A stretch of DNA of 64,000 nucleotides, from positions 14,424,077-14,488,076 of the forward strand of contig NC_092582.1 in NCBI RefSeq assembly GCF_037975245.1, written 5' to 3'. The DNA is from Apostichopus japonicus. Its lineage: Eukaryota; Echinodermata; Holothuroidea; Aspidochirotida; Stichopodidae. Below the pieces are notes generated by a model. That model was not told the origin of the DNA. It was given only the letters and a program-made list of their open reading frames with translations, and searched no databases. A program made the translations under genes and the position numbers. Positions 11,252-23,200 of the stretch are shown piece after piece; positions within the stretch are counted from its first letter, which is position 1, and each line of letters begins with the position of its first letter.

Positions 11252-11651
11252 CAGTGGCGGAGCGTCCATACAGTCAGAGGGGGCGGATGCCCCCCCCCCC
11301 CGACGGACTCGAATGGACTGCTGGCGCCCTTTTCAGCTTTTTACCACTTTTTACTTATTCGCGATTATTGACTTTTTTATTGCGCTCTCAAATACCTATT
11401 GACATTTGTCACATTTTTTTGGTGTAATTTTCTGACAAAATGGCGATAACACCTATTTATTCTTCGTTTATCTGCAAATTAGCAAGGCCCGGAAAGGGTC
11501 ATTTCCGGCGATCTAGGGAGTATCTTTACTCAGAAAATTTCTGTACGCTCCGCGCCAACCTGTGGTGGCGCTCCGCTTAGATATATGTCGAAAGCTCCCC
11601 TACAGAACTTTCTCGCCCTCCCTGACCAATACCCCTATAGTTCCGCCACTG
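11252..11651. mobile_element. hAT-type MITE, 400 bp (copy 1)
   Basis: Ends CAGTGGCGGAGCGTCC and TTCCGCCACTG, flanked by a perfect 8-bp duplication GTTATTAA (11244-11251 and 11652-11659). It is the same family as 13808-14206. Both carry a subterminal module TGTACGCTCCGCGCCAACC then GTGGTGGCGCTCCGCTTAGA. No coding capacity. Confidence 0.92.
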
Positions 11652-11874
11652 GTTATTAAGCCTATATGAGAATTTCTAAATTCCCTTGACCATCGTCTCC
11701 TGCGTCTGTAGCCTTACATGTTTTCTTTTTTTCCTTCTATAATCTGAAGTATATGTTTGCCATCGAAACAAGTGTTTCCTTGCATTTAGTATTTAAATAC
11801 TAAAATATAAGTTGTAGGCTACTTCAAGTGAATTGACTTCAATTGTATTTTACCTAAGAAGGATTAATCATTAA

Positions 11875-12366
11875 CAGGGGCGTAGCGAAGGTTTTTTTGT
11901 TGGGGGGGGGGGGGGGGGAATTTGATTTGCCGACGGATCTGGAAGTGGTGACTGAAATGGGGGAGGGGTCAAATGGGAGGGGGTGTCCCCCTCCCCTTTG
12001 GCAATTTGTTAGTTTTGAAACGTCCTTAGATGCAATCTGGTGCATATTTTAAGTCAAATTTGATTTGCCGACGGATCTGGAAGTGGTGACTGAAATGGGG
12101 GAGGGGTCTAAGGGGAGGGGGTGTCCCCCTCCCCTTTGGAACATTTTTAGTTTTGAAACGTCCTTAGATGCAATCTGGTGCATATTTTAAGTCAAATTTG
12201 GCACGGAAGAAGCTCCCGTTCTCCTTTTCTCTATTCAGCTTTCCTTCTTTCTTCCCCTTCCGCTCTTTTCACCTTTTCTCCTTTTGCCGACAGTCTTTTG
12301 CCGACAGCGACCAAATTATTGGGGGGTGTGACACCCCCCCCACACCCCCCGCTCGCTACGCCCCTG
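11875..12366. mobile_element. hAT-type MITE, 492 bp, with an internal duplication
   Basis: Ends CAGGGGCGTAGCG and CGCTACGCCCCTG, flanked by a perfect 8-bp duplication ATCATTAA (11867-11874 and 12367-12374). It contains a 17-G run (11902-11918) and a 138-bp direct tandem repeat starting at about 11921 and 12059. That module recurs, inverted, in another MITE at 37652-38019. Confidence 0.92.
11921..12196. repeat. 138-bp tandem duplication within the MITE
   Basis: Two nearly identical units start TTTGATTTGCCGACGGATCT at 11921 and 12059. Each includes a palindromic GGAGGGGGTGTCCCCCTCCC segment. Confidence 0.88.
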
Positions 12367-12374
12367 ATCATTAA

Positions 12375-13471
12375 TACTTCTGAAGTTGAATAGAGAGACG
12401 TAAATCTGTTAAATCGGCGTGGCATATACGGTTGTATGTTAAGGAGCCATATGAAAGACATGACTAGGCTATATCCTTCCGAATGATCTGTTTGTTTACA
12501 GCGTACGGTATCAAATATTGCATATATATATGTCTATGCATAGTGTTTGGTTCGGTGCCGAAAATACTGTACAACATACTTTGTTGTACGCTTTGATACG
12601 GTTTGGGTGACTGACTGGACGGTCATATCGGCGTGATACTTGGCATTGGTTTGTGAAATTCATATAAAAGCAACGTGATTAGCTATAGTCATTAGTAGTT
12701 ATACTTAATTGTGTCAATTGCTGCTCAATCTTTCAATGATTGGCAGCTCATTATGTTACTCTCATTACTCTCGGCCATATAGCCTGGGTTAGGTCTTCAG
12801 TTGAGAACTTACTATAGCCTAGGCCTTGCAACTTAGTTACAGATTCAGTGACACTTAGCAGTACTAGGCTTAGTAATGCAGTAGGCTACTACTGCTAGCA
12901 TAATCTAGGTAGCCTAACACTAACAACAGTAACACTTAGCCCAATTTACTAGGCCCCCTACAGTACTTTAAGTTAAGGCTAGTTATAAAAGTAAGTTGTT
13001 AAGGCTAATGTTATGCCTATATCACAATCATACAATGAGTTATGAATATATGGCATGGCCATAGCCAAGTTATTGAGATCATCATTATTAACCATTGTCC
13101 TCAGAAAGATCATGTATGCTTTGATTAAGACTTTGTTTCACAATCTATTCTAACTGTAGCCTAGACCTATAGACTAGTATACTATCTATTCCTAATTCAT
13201 CAGTTCCAGATCACAAAATGGAGTTCTCCCATTAAGAGGACACTATGGAATTAGTATTGATACTGCAGACATCACATTCACAGAAAGATGTACTACAATT
13301 TAGAAAAACTGAATTGAGCTAGGCTAGGTTTAATAATAACCAAGTTAGCCTGGCACCTTCCTAACCTTAGCCTAGGCCTATATATGGGCTACAGTTGAGA
13401 CATTAATTGTTAGGACCAGCTACCTCAGAATCTGTTGTTACTCCCATACTGATTGGCTAGACATACTAGGC
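12375..13471. other. Intergenic DNA rich in TAGGCCTA-like words
   Basis: No gene seen. From about 12770 to 13420 words such as TAGCCTAGGC, CTAGGCCT and TAGGCTA are strikingly frequent, giving a degenerate repeat-like composition. Confidence 0.5.
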
Positions 13472-14524
13472 CAGTGGCGGCGGAACCGGGGGGCTTGGTG
13501 GGTAAATGCATGATAAGCCCCCCCCCAATATTTACCAAGGCCCCGAAACGTGCATCTGCCCATTTTTCAATGCATACTTGTTGATCTGTCCGATGCACAC
13601 GTATACTCTATAGGTGTAATAATTTTAGTAATTGCTGGGGGACCCTCGGCCCGTCCCCTGGCTATAGACCACATTGTCACCCCAACCGCGTCTTCACGCC
13701 CCGTGAAAAGTGGAAGCAGTGAGTGTGAGTACCCGTAAGCGTAACACAACTTCGTCTTAGGCCAATGACTTGCCTCATTTCAGCCAGTTCTCCAACATCC
13801 CCTTACTTAGTGGCGGAGCGTCCATATAAACAGTCAGGGGGCGGATGCCCCCCCCCCCCTGACGGACTCAAATGGACTGCTGGCGCCCTTTTCAGCTTTT
13901 CACTACTTTTTACTTATTCGCGATTATTGACTATTTTATTGCGCTCTCATATACCTATTGACATTTGTCATATTCTGTTGGTGTAATTTTCCGACAAAAT
14001 GGCGACGACACCTATTTATTCTCCGTTTATCTGCAAATTAGCAAGGCCCGGAAAGGGTCATTTCCTGCAATCTAGGGAGTATCTTTACTCAAAAATTTTC
14101 TGTACGCTCCGCGCCAACCTGTGGTGGCGCTCCGCTTAGATAGTGTCAAAAGCGCCCCTACAGACCTTTCTCCCCCCCCCGACCAATACCCCTAGCTCCA
14201 CCACTGCCCTTACTACACTCAAAAACGTCTTTGCGAGTACACTACGGGTAATAGCTACTCTCTTAAAACACCATTGAATATACAAATTACAATGTTTTTA
14301 CAGACTTTTACGTGCAATCTGAGGAATTGCAGGCTTGAGACCCATATTTTAGGGATAGGTATTCGCAGCATAAAACACTCGGGAAGTGCCGTTTCCGGCC
14401 ATCTGGGGGTTTGAAAAAAAACCAAAATTTTATTGTACGCTCCGCGCCAACCGATGGTGGTGCTCCGCTTAGATAGTCTCCACACATTAGCCCCCCCAAT
14501 AATTTTTCCGTTCCGCCGCGCCTG
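13472..14524. mobile_element. hAT-type element, 1053 bp, interrupted by a younger MITE
   Basis: The left end is CAGTGGCGGCGGAACCGG and the right end, read inward, is CAGGCGCGGCGGAACGG. It is flanked by a perfect 8-bp duplication TACTAGGC (13464-13471 and 14525-14532). The MITE at 13808-14206 with its own duplication is inserted inside. Without it the element is about 646 bp. The right arm shares the module TGTACGCTCCGCGCCAACC (near 14434) with the inserted MITE family. Confidence 0.85.
13808..14206. mobile_element. hAT-type MITE, 399 bp (copy 2), nested
   Basis: Close relative of the 400-bp element at 11252-11651. The ends are TAGTGGCGGAGCGTCC (first base changed) and CTCCACCACTG. It is flanked by a perfect 8-bp duplication CCCTTACT (13800-13807 and 14207-14214), which proves insertion into the older element. 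Confidence 0.92.
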
Positions 14525-14532
14525 TACTAGGC

Positions 14533-17097
14533 ATGCACATTTGACTTCAGCAAGGCGTAAATTTGATAACTGCACCAAGGCCATCGCCTTGGGCAGTGCT
14601 GTGGGCATGAGTGGGAGGTGGGAGGACCATATAGTACAGAACTGATGCAATTGCCACTCAGTGAAGGATATTTGCAAAAGAATCAAGATTCAGAGCAGTA
14701 CGTTGCCGGGCTATCCCTCATATAGACATGAGAGTCGAGAAGAAGATTAAGAAATCTTTCAATTTAATTTGGAAAAGGTACTGCATAGTGCACATATTTC
14801 TTGTCAATTTCCTCACTTCGAGGAGTAAAAGAGGGTAATAGAATATTGTATATTTAATCAATAATATCTCAAATTAATTAATTGGATATTGAGTTTGGGG
14901 TTACAACTGTTGAATATTTTACTCTTTTAACATAAATGTTACAACACTCAATTAGGTATTCAGTATTTGGTAAATATTCTGCATCCAAAGACTTTAAGTA
15001 GCATTTTTTCAGTAAAATTTTAATGCAAAATTCCAAACAGATGCCTTGAAAGTTTTCCCTAGTTTGATTAGCCCAGGATTTATTAGTTTCAAAAAGTGTT
15101 GAAAATATCCAAAAGTGTAGTTCAAATTGACAATGAGCTTGATTCTAATGATCCATCCACCATTGAATATGTTTAGAAGCCTAACAAAACACAGAGAAAA
15201 TTTGCAAAATTAAATTTTTGTGCATGTTGCATACATCAAAATGTGTGTGAGGAATAAATACTTCCCCCAGCGAATTCCCCCCCCCCCCCGCCACCTCCCA
15301 CCTTCTTATCCTTCCTTCTACCCATTAAGGTGCACATTGATTTGTGTACAATCAACCTACTTCTCCTTTAATGGTATTAAAGACAGTTGAGGTATGAACT
15401 TAAAAACATTGCCGTTAGGGAAACTGGAGTTTCTGGTAAGCCGTGTGTGCACAGCAGTGTTTTCGTCCCTGCCATTAGACATATATATTTATTATGATCT
15501 TGTGGTTAAAGGCTTGTTGTTTATTCAAAGATGTGTGGGCACCAAAAGGCATTCACCCATTCAACTCATTAATCTTTCATGTTTTATTGACCGACTGAAG
15601 TTTTGAAAGGATTACAAAACTGTTAGTTCTTTCATCCCAATAAAAGGATTTCTTCTGAGAGCTTGTAACTATTGATTTTGATCATTGTTAACTTGACAGC
15701 TTTCTGTGTACGTTATGGTGAAAGGCACAACAGGAGTTTTTGTTAGTGCTTACAGTATGGCAACATTCACTGTGGTTCAATTGAGAAACACACCATCACA
15801 ATTAAAAGAAATATCCCTCCAAGCAAGTTACCTTAAGAACCTGGCTTATTTTAAGTTAATTATTTTATTTTTAGAAGTTAGTTGACCGCATTAAAATAAT
15901 AACCTGGCTATGTTTCCAACAGACCTGTGAGTTTGAATTTTACAGAACAGCCCTAAATATAACACAACTTGGAAAAGGTTATAGGTAATAGAAAATGCTA
16001 GCTTGAGGCAAAAAAATCTCATATTTCATTTGAAAATAAAAACTGTCATGAAAATGGTTTGAATAACAAATGATAAAAGATGAAATGGAAAAAAATCTGG
16101 GAGTATGTTTCCTTAATCACTTGAAAGGTCAGAAAGGATACTGTTCATGAGAATCTTAGCAGTTTGTTGATTCCCCTTTTTGACTCTGCGGGCTGTTTTC
16201 TCTCTCTCTTGTTCAGGAACTGTCACCATAGTGCTTACCATTATAGATTTTAAAAAGTTATATCAATTTGCTTTAGCAAGAAAAAACAAGTTGCAGATTA
16301 CAATAATGTTTTCCTAGAATGTTGTTCAAACTGCTTTCATTTTGTCATACAAACCCATTTTGTGGTTGGGAACTTTCTTTCATTAACAATTAAGTTTGCT
16401 TGCAAATCAATCATCTTTAATACTTAGAAATCTTGTTAAGTGATCCCAGTAAACATTGACTCACTGTTTATCTCAAAAGCATACCGATCGGTTTGCCTTA
16501 CGGGTTAAAGCCCTCTGTAACTATTCACTACGTTCAGTACAGTGCAAAGAGTTGTGAGCATACTTGTCATTGGCTGGCTGTGAAGGCAAATATGAATATT
16601 CATGAGGCATTTCCAACACCGTGTCCTCCTGTGTGTGTGTGTATATACAGTGAGAACTTAACAGGGCAGCTGTTACTGGGTAGGATTAAGCAAGTATGTC
16701 TGTGAAGACTTCTGAGTGGAGAATCCAAGATAACAATTGGTTATCTAAACAAACAGTTCCAAAATGCTGGAGTTCAAGTTGGTTAAGTACTATTCATAGA
16801 AGAAAAGCTTGAGGGCTTTTTATGTATTGTGACATAGGAAAAGCAATTTATTGGTTCTACTTGTCAATTTATTTGGTAGCTTTATCACTAGGAGACATAT
16901 ATCTATATGGCATTACTAACTGCTAACTGCAACATTTTTCTTTCATTAATGTACCTTACACAGACTGAATGAAGCTAGGGCAACATCATCAGAACTCTCG
17001 ACTGTCTTGAGGGGAGTTGGACTATACTGTACCCTTTGTGCCAGTACAGGATCGATTTTGTTTATAGACTCTTTTTGATTACTCCAGGAATATATAG
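14533..17097. other. Intergenic / upstream region of the NSP-like gene
   Basis: AT-rich, with a 13-C run at 15277-15289. No coding exon or clear core promoter was identified. The transcription start of the downstream gene may lie here or further upstream. Confidence 0.45.
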
Positions 17098-17256
17098 TTT
17101 GGCTTATCTGATCATCCAGTCTGTTTCTCATTAAGGACTTCCTGCGCTCAGAAGACAGTAAGGATCGATTCCCTGGAGTCGCATGTGATGGTAATAAGTT
17201 TTGCATCTCCTCAAAAGAACACAGCTACAGTTTCACCTATGGGCAAGTGCAGCAAG
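17098..17256 (+). promoter_or_regulatory. Probable 5' UTR (or extended N-terminus) of the NSP-like gene
   Basis: Open in the frame of the first coding exon from after a TAG at 17095-17097. It holds ATGs at 17188 (G at -3, G at +4) and 17239 (C at -3, G at +4). Which start is used cannot be decided from sequence. No TATA box at a convincing distance was seen. Confidence 0.4.
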
Positions 17257-17290
17257 ATGGACGCTAAACTTTACCGTTCCAGATCATTCG
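17257..17290 (+). CDS. NSP-like gene, first coding exon
   Basis: AAGATGG gives a good Kozak context. The exon encodes MDAKLYRSRSF plus one base, then the donor TTCG|GTAAGT. The single leftover base fits the acceptor phase of the SAM exon 20 kb downstream. The frame is open upstream to 17098, with two further in-frame ATGs at 17188 and 17239, so the start is uncertain: 17239 would give MGKCSK at the N-terminus. 17257 is chosen for its context. No in-frame upstream exon is seen. Confidence 0.65.
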
Positions 17291-20200
17291 GTAAGTGATT
17301 ATTTTCAGCCTCTTTCGGGAAAGTAAACAATACCGATGCCTGCTAAAAGTGCCACTATATAATCGTATTAGTTGAAGAGATGTTAAGATGCAGTATGGCC
17401 TGATTTCCATGGGTTGTTCAAATGACCATACACCGCAAAACTCAAACAGTGGTCACTTTGTCATTAACACTTTTAGATAGCATTTTACAGTCATCATTAG
17501 TAGCCTACAGTTTAACTTTACTTAACCAATTGAATATTGTCTGGCAGTTTTATTACATGTTAAAACATCGAAGGAGGCAGCCTACTGTTCTATTGACGAT
17601 AAGCTGTACCCAAATACTTAAATATGATACCAGTAACTGACTTGGCCCCTCTTACATCTAGCATCCCCTTGCAGACATTTCATATAAACCTTAAATGCTG
17701 CATCTGCTCTCCCGCCCCTTCCCTCATCAGGCAAATATCTGTTCAACTTTGACTGTTGGCTCTCCTTCCCCTCCCCCCACCCCCAAACACTTTTGCAGTA
17801 TTAAAAAGTACTATACAGGGACCTCCAAAACAATCATAACTTTTACCTGACAGTAGTCCCTGTTTTTGTGGAAGTCCATGAGGTAGCACATGAAGTTAAG
17901 ACTAATGGACCAGGGAGAAGATGGCTACATGTACATGCTTGTGAAGGTGCCTGTTATGGTACACATAACACAGCAGCTCTCTGAGTAATTATAAAAAATA
18001 AAAGCACACTGTGAATGGCTACAGTACAGTACATAGATGTCAATGATACAGTAGAACAACATCAGTTGCTCTGTGGCATTGATTGATTTCCATGAAAGGG
18101 ATCCATGGTTATACCTTGCTTGCTCTCAGCTGCAACCTCAATACTGTATGGGTGAAGTTTATGTACTTGTAACAGTATTAGCCATTCTAATTAGGAGTGG
18201 AATTTATATGAAAAATATATATAAATTGTAAGTGGTTAAATAACAGAAAAACCTGAATGTTAAACCCTGTAGTCTCTGATGGTTCATTGTATTATCTCAA
18301 AGCATAAGGATCTGAAAACAACATTAATTCCTCACCCCCTCCCCCTCCCCAAAGGAACAAAATGCGAACATTTACAGTTACAGTTTGGTGTGTCATGTTC
18401 GATGTTTCTCGTATGTTTAATCAATAATTATTTATGGGACCACTGACACAGATGACCCTGCAAATGGAGGAGAAGGAGAGGCCAGAGGTGCACAGTTATT
18501 GGGTTGACAAATGTACCGCAGTTTATATGTTGGGTATATCTTTTATGTAGCCTACCAGAGGGTGCAAAGTGACATGTAATTTGGGAATGTACACCGTATG
18601 GAAATATAAATGTTTGACGAAACAGGCATTCAAGATTTTTATTGCTTGAAAGATACTGTACGAAAAGGTGCATGGTTCACTGTAATTGGTGATGTAAGTC
18701 AGCTTGATAACTTGATAACTCTATTTATCTAGTATCGCATAGCAATTTATATATTACTATACAAATTGGGAAAATTGCTATATGTACAAATACAGATATG
18801 TATAGCAGCTTTGTACACAGGAACCATAGTACTCTACAAGAGACCAAATTCACAGACTTTAAAATATCTACACAAAAGTTGAACACTAAATTGTTCCCTG
18901 ACATACTGTTGTTCCCCCCCCTCTCCCCCCTTATAAAAAAAAAACACATATTTCTCACCACCATCCATCCCTCTCTCCCTCTCATTCTTCCTGTTTTCCT
19001 TTGTGGTTGTGAGTAGTTTCTACCAACAATGAAAACCAAAGTATCTGCTCGGTAGTGCGTACTCTATCTATTGACTGACAGGTACAAACGGTTACCGACA
19101 CCAATAAAATCTGTAAAATGCTCTATGCATCTATGCCCCATTGATAACACCTTGGCATTGAAATTTTGTTACTCACACTTGGAATGTAAGCTTTTTCATT
19201 ATTGCAATGTAGACAACAACCCTGCAGTAATTTTCTGCCCAAAATCCAGTGACTTCATCACAAAAACTTTTACCCTCAATGCGTGCGGTCTGACCTGTTA
19301 ACGATAGGCACTTTTGTACAAAAAAGGAGAAAAAAGGAGAAGGCATGGAGTTTTTTTTCCGTATAGATACAGCTAGCTAGGTTCATGATCATAAGATCCG
19401 TACGGAATTGGTGCATGTACCACGGATTCCGTGTCTGTGAACACAACATTTAACACTCCGCTTATAAATGATGGTACCAGCTGTCCTACGACATGGATTT
19501 TAGTTGAAATTGATACAGATGCTATGGGCGACACACAACAAAGGAATCATACATTACTATTAGCAGTATTGATCCAGACAGGTTTATAAGCCAGGAGTGG
19601 TGTGTATAGTAATATTACCACAGGATTGATTACAACATTAACCAGGTAAATCATTTCACATATTAAAGATAAGTGTAGGCTAAGTCGTACGTAATAATTA
19701 GAAAAATGGCCAAAGCTAGATTATATAGACCATAAAAGTTGTGGTTTCATAAATTTTGCCCTGTTGTTATGAGGAAGAATTGCACTGCAGTTGCATAGCA
19801 AAAATAATATACCACAGGGCAAATTTTTAAAGGTAGTCAGTTCATTCGAGAGAGATGGCCAAATTTCTCTTCGAAATGACCAAAATCAGGTTTGGAGACG
19901 ATTTCTTGTTTGTGTCAAATTCAGCTTATAGGTGTTGTTACTGTTGTAACTCTAGATGGGTATAATGTTAAATTTGTATCACCTTCCATCACTTTGGGAA
20001 AACCCACATCTCTCCTACAGTGTACATATTGGTCACTCTTCATCATTTTGCTACATTTTTTCGGACATCCAAATTTGCTGTTCCGACAACCAAACATGGT
20101 AAGACCTACAGTAGTTGTCCGATAACGACCAGAAACAATTCTTACAAATTTGCTTTGTACTAAATGAGCAAATTGTTAATTACGCTAATTATGCAAACAT

Positions 20201-23200
20201 GTTGTACGTATACTACTCTAGAATAACGTATAAACACAAAATTTGCAGAATTTTACAATACAGAAAAAGTTCCTTAATTGTTGATTGTGCAAAATTGTGA
20301 AAGTTTTAAAGTAATTATATTCAGTTTATGATATCATTTCTCCTTGCTGGAAATTTTACATCTAGATCTGATTTATAATTGGCTTTATACTGTACATAAA
20401 TTTCTACAACCATGTTTATTTGAAATGTATTATTTTGAACATAATGTCTTTTTTTCCACAAAATTTTATCGGAGGAGGATCAACAGTCAACATAGATACT
20501 ATTGGCCAGAATGTGTGGGATGAGTTACTGTATTCGATTGCTCAGTGCTTCAGGGGGTAACTTAATAACTACTCATAAAAAATGTGCCTTTTAGATTAAT
20601 ATTTTGTTATGGATGGTAACTCCAGATAATATTCCCAAAGTACAGTAGTTGGATACATGTCAGTTCAAGAGAGGTCTACATGCAAATAGTATTTGTTCAT
20701 AGCTGGTTGTTGAGTGTGCACTTGAAAATATTTGAGTTTTTACTGCTATTAATGAAATTTAAGCCTGTAGTGAATCAAGTGTCACTTAACTTGGAAATGG
20801 AACAGTGTTCTATTTCTTGAAGTTAAATTGTTTCGAAGGTTCGATCAAATTACATTGCACCCTGGTTCAATGTGAGGACTTCTGAGGGGTGGGCGGACAT
20901 GTTATGGTCTCAGGTAGTATAAATCTTTCCATTTAAGTTATGGTCAAGTACAGTATATGCCTATATAATTACCAAAGTTCTGATTATACAAATCTCAATG
21001 CATCATTGTGTATCGTTAAAGCTTCTAGCGATAACACATGTATAAGAACAGCTGCTGTGTAGGTGAATAAAGTTTCTAATTTCAAAAGAAGAATTAAGTA
21101 TCATTGTTGTTTTGTGGTAATAGGATAGATAATCTTGTGGGTGTGAAAGTAAATCAAGTAAGGTATAGGCTGCTACTGGATACACTGTTTGTGTCTCTGG
21201 TTCTGTTTATTGTGAGGTTCCCTTAGAACTGTCCATCTATCTTTAGCATCACTGTTCAATGGTTTCAGAACAGAAGTGAAGAGAGTTTATAATGATTCAC
21301 AACAAAGGAAGGGAGTACCAGAAGCATATATTGTGTGAATCACTGGCCTCTATTCATTTGTGCCTGCCATCATTAATTTTGTAATCCAAGTACAGCTGTT
21401 ATCTAACATCACAGGCAAGTGTCATACTCTGTGGGGCTTTAGCAAATTACTCTTGACCGGACTGGGAAAGTCATTAAGATCCTATTAATATAAACCACAT
21501 ATGCAGCAAGGTAATATGTACAGCTAGAGAGGACCAGGCAGGAGTGAAATAACTTTCAGGGGGGGGGGGGGGGAGGTAGGGGTGTTTGTTATATTTCAGT
21601 GTGCACAATGGAAGTCAAAGAAAAAGAAGAGCTGAAGAATAATTCGTTTCGTTTCGTTTCGTTTATTTCACTTTTTTTCTTTTTTACAATTACATTTACA
21701 ATAATGAATAATACCAATGTCAAAGAAAGAAAAAAAAGCATGGAAAATCTGAAAAAGCTACGCTTATACACTGATAGAGTGCAGATTCACCATGAAAAAA
21801 TTAAATACAATACGCTAACTACACCCCCCCCCACTTCCCCCCCACTTCCCAAACGGAAGCACAATGGGAAAGGGAGAATCTGTAGTATCACAATAGCTCT
21901 TACATGTATATGTAGTATACAGTGTTAATGTGCTAGCAAAAGAGTTGAACTGAGGTGAAATATATTGACTGAAAAGGTTGTATGACACATTCAAGGAAAA
22001 GAGGAAAGCAATATATGTCACGTCGGTGACGTCAGTGTAAAATGATAAGTACAGTTAGAATTGCCATATATATGGCATATATTTCTAGACAACATTGTAG
22101 AAAGTACAAACGAAAGTTAGCATTGGCTATTCATTGTAAAGTGGACTACTTAAGGTAATGGTACAATTATATCCCCCTCCCCATCCCCCCTCCTTCAAAA
22201 GGAAAAGGTATTTTTGTCCAAACTGTAATAATCTCTATAAAACTTCCTACAAGTTAAAATGTTTCTAAATTATATAAGTAAACAATTCATGGAAAACTGA
22301 CTGGGAAATTTTAGACAATGGCAAAGAGCAAAGAAATTTATAACTAGAATGGGATTCGAACCAGTGTCCTCAGGGTCACAAGTCAAGGCTCTGTTCTAAA
22401 TTGTGTCGAAGGTTAAAAAACCCACTAAAAGTGATGAAATATGCCACCAAGGTGTTAATTTGTAGATCTAATTTTTGTCCTTGAGCGACCTTTACTGTAA
22501 ATAAATATTTTCTCTTTTGGTGTTTAGTGTTTACACTATTTTCCAAGGCTTTGTAAATAGTATCAACCTCAAGTTTATTGCACGTTATATTTCTCCATGC
22601 CCTCCTCCCCCCCTCAATCCCCCCCTAAATAAAAAATGATTAATATATCGATGAATTTAAATATTCTCCTATAGTATTGCCTTTATGAAGATTTGAACTG
22701 CTGTTAGCTTGGAATTTTAATTTGTTGATTGCATGGTTGCGTGCCGGTATGTACACTTCCTGTTTTCATTTTATCACTGCTACCTGTAACTGTACCTGCA
22801 AATATATTGAAGGAGGTGAAGGACCACTAGACTAAAGGGTAAGCATGCACTTGTCTGTGACATTTGGGTTCAGGGTCTTTTGTTGGAGGGAGCTTCTTGT
22901 ATGGTATAATAGTTCAGTATACTGTACATGTAGTTTACATAGTAAACATATTCGATAATGTTAAAACTATCAAGATTCCAGCTGATGGAAATTACACTGG
23001 AATGTTGATTGTAAGACTTTAGAATTGTAGATTTGGAAAGAAAAAGTAAGTGGGTGTTAAATTTACTCAGAACAGGGATTGAAGGCTAAAATCTTAACCA
23101 GTCTTTGTAGGATCTTGTAGGAGGATTGGAGTGCATAAAGTATGATGAGTGGAGACAGGTAGGTATCTTTGTTTGTGAATACCTGGAGAAGGAGTGTAGT

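Noticed and set aside
14255-14686. 143-codon minus-strand frame
   Set aside because: It spans the right end of a non-autonomous hAT element and its flank; no transposase motif.
17422-17640. 72-codon frame just after exon 1
   Set aside because: No splice sites in a compatible phase and no recognisable motif; chance frame in intron 1.
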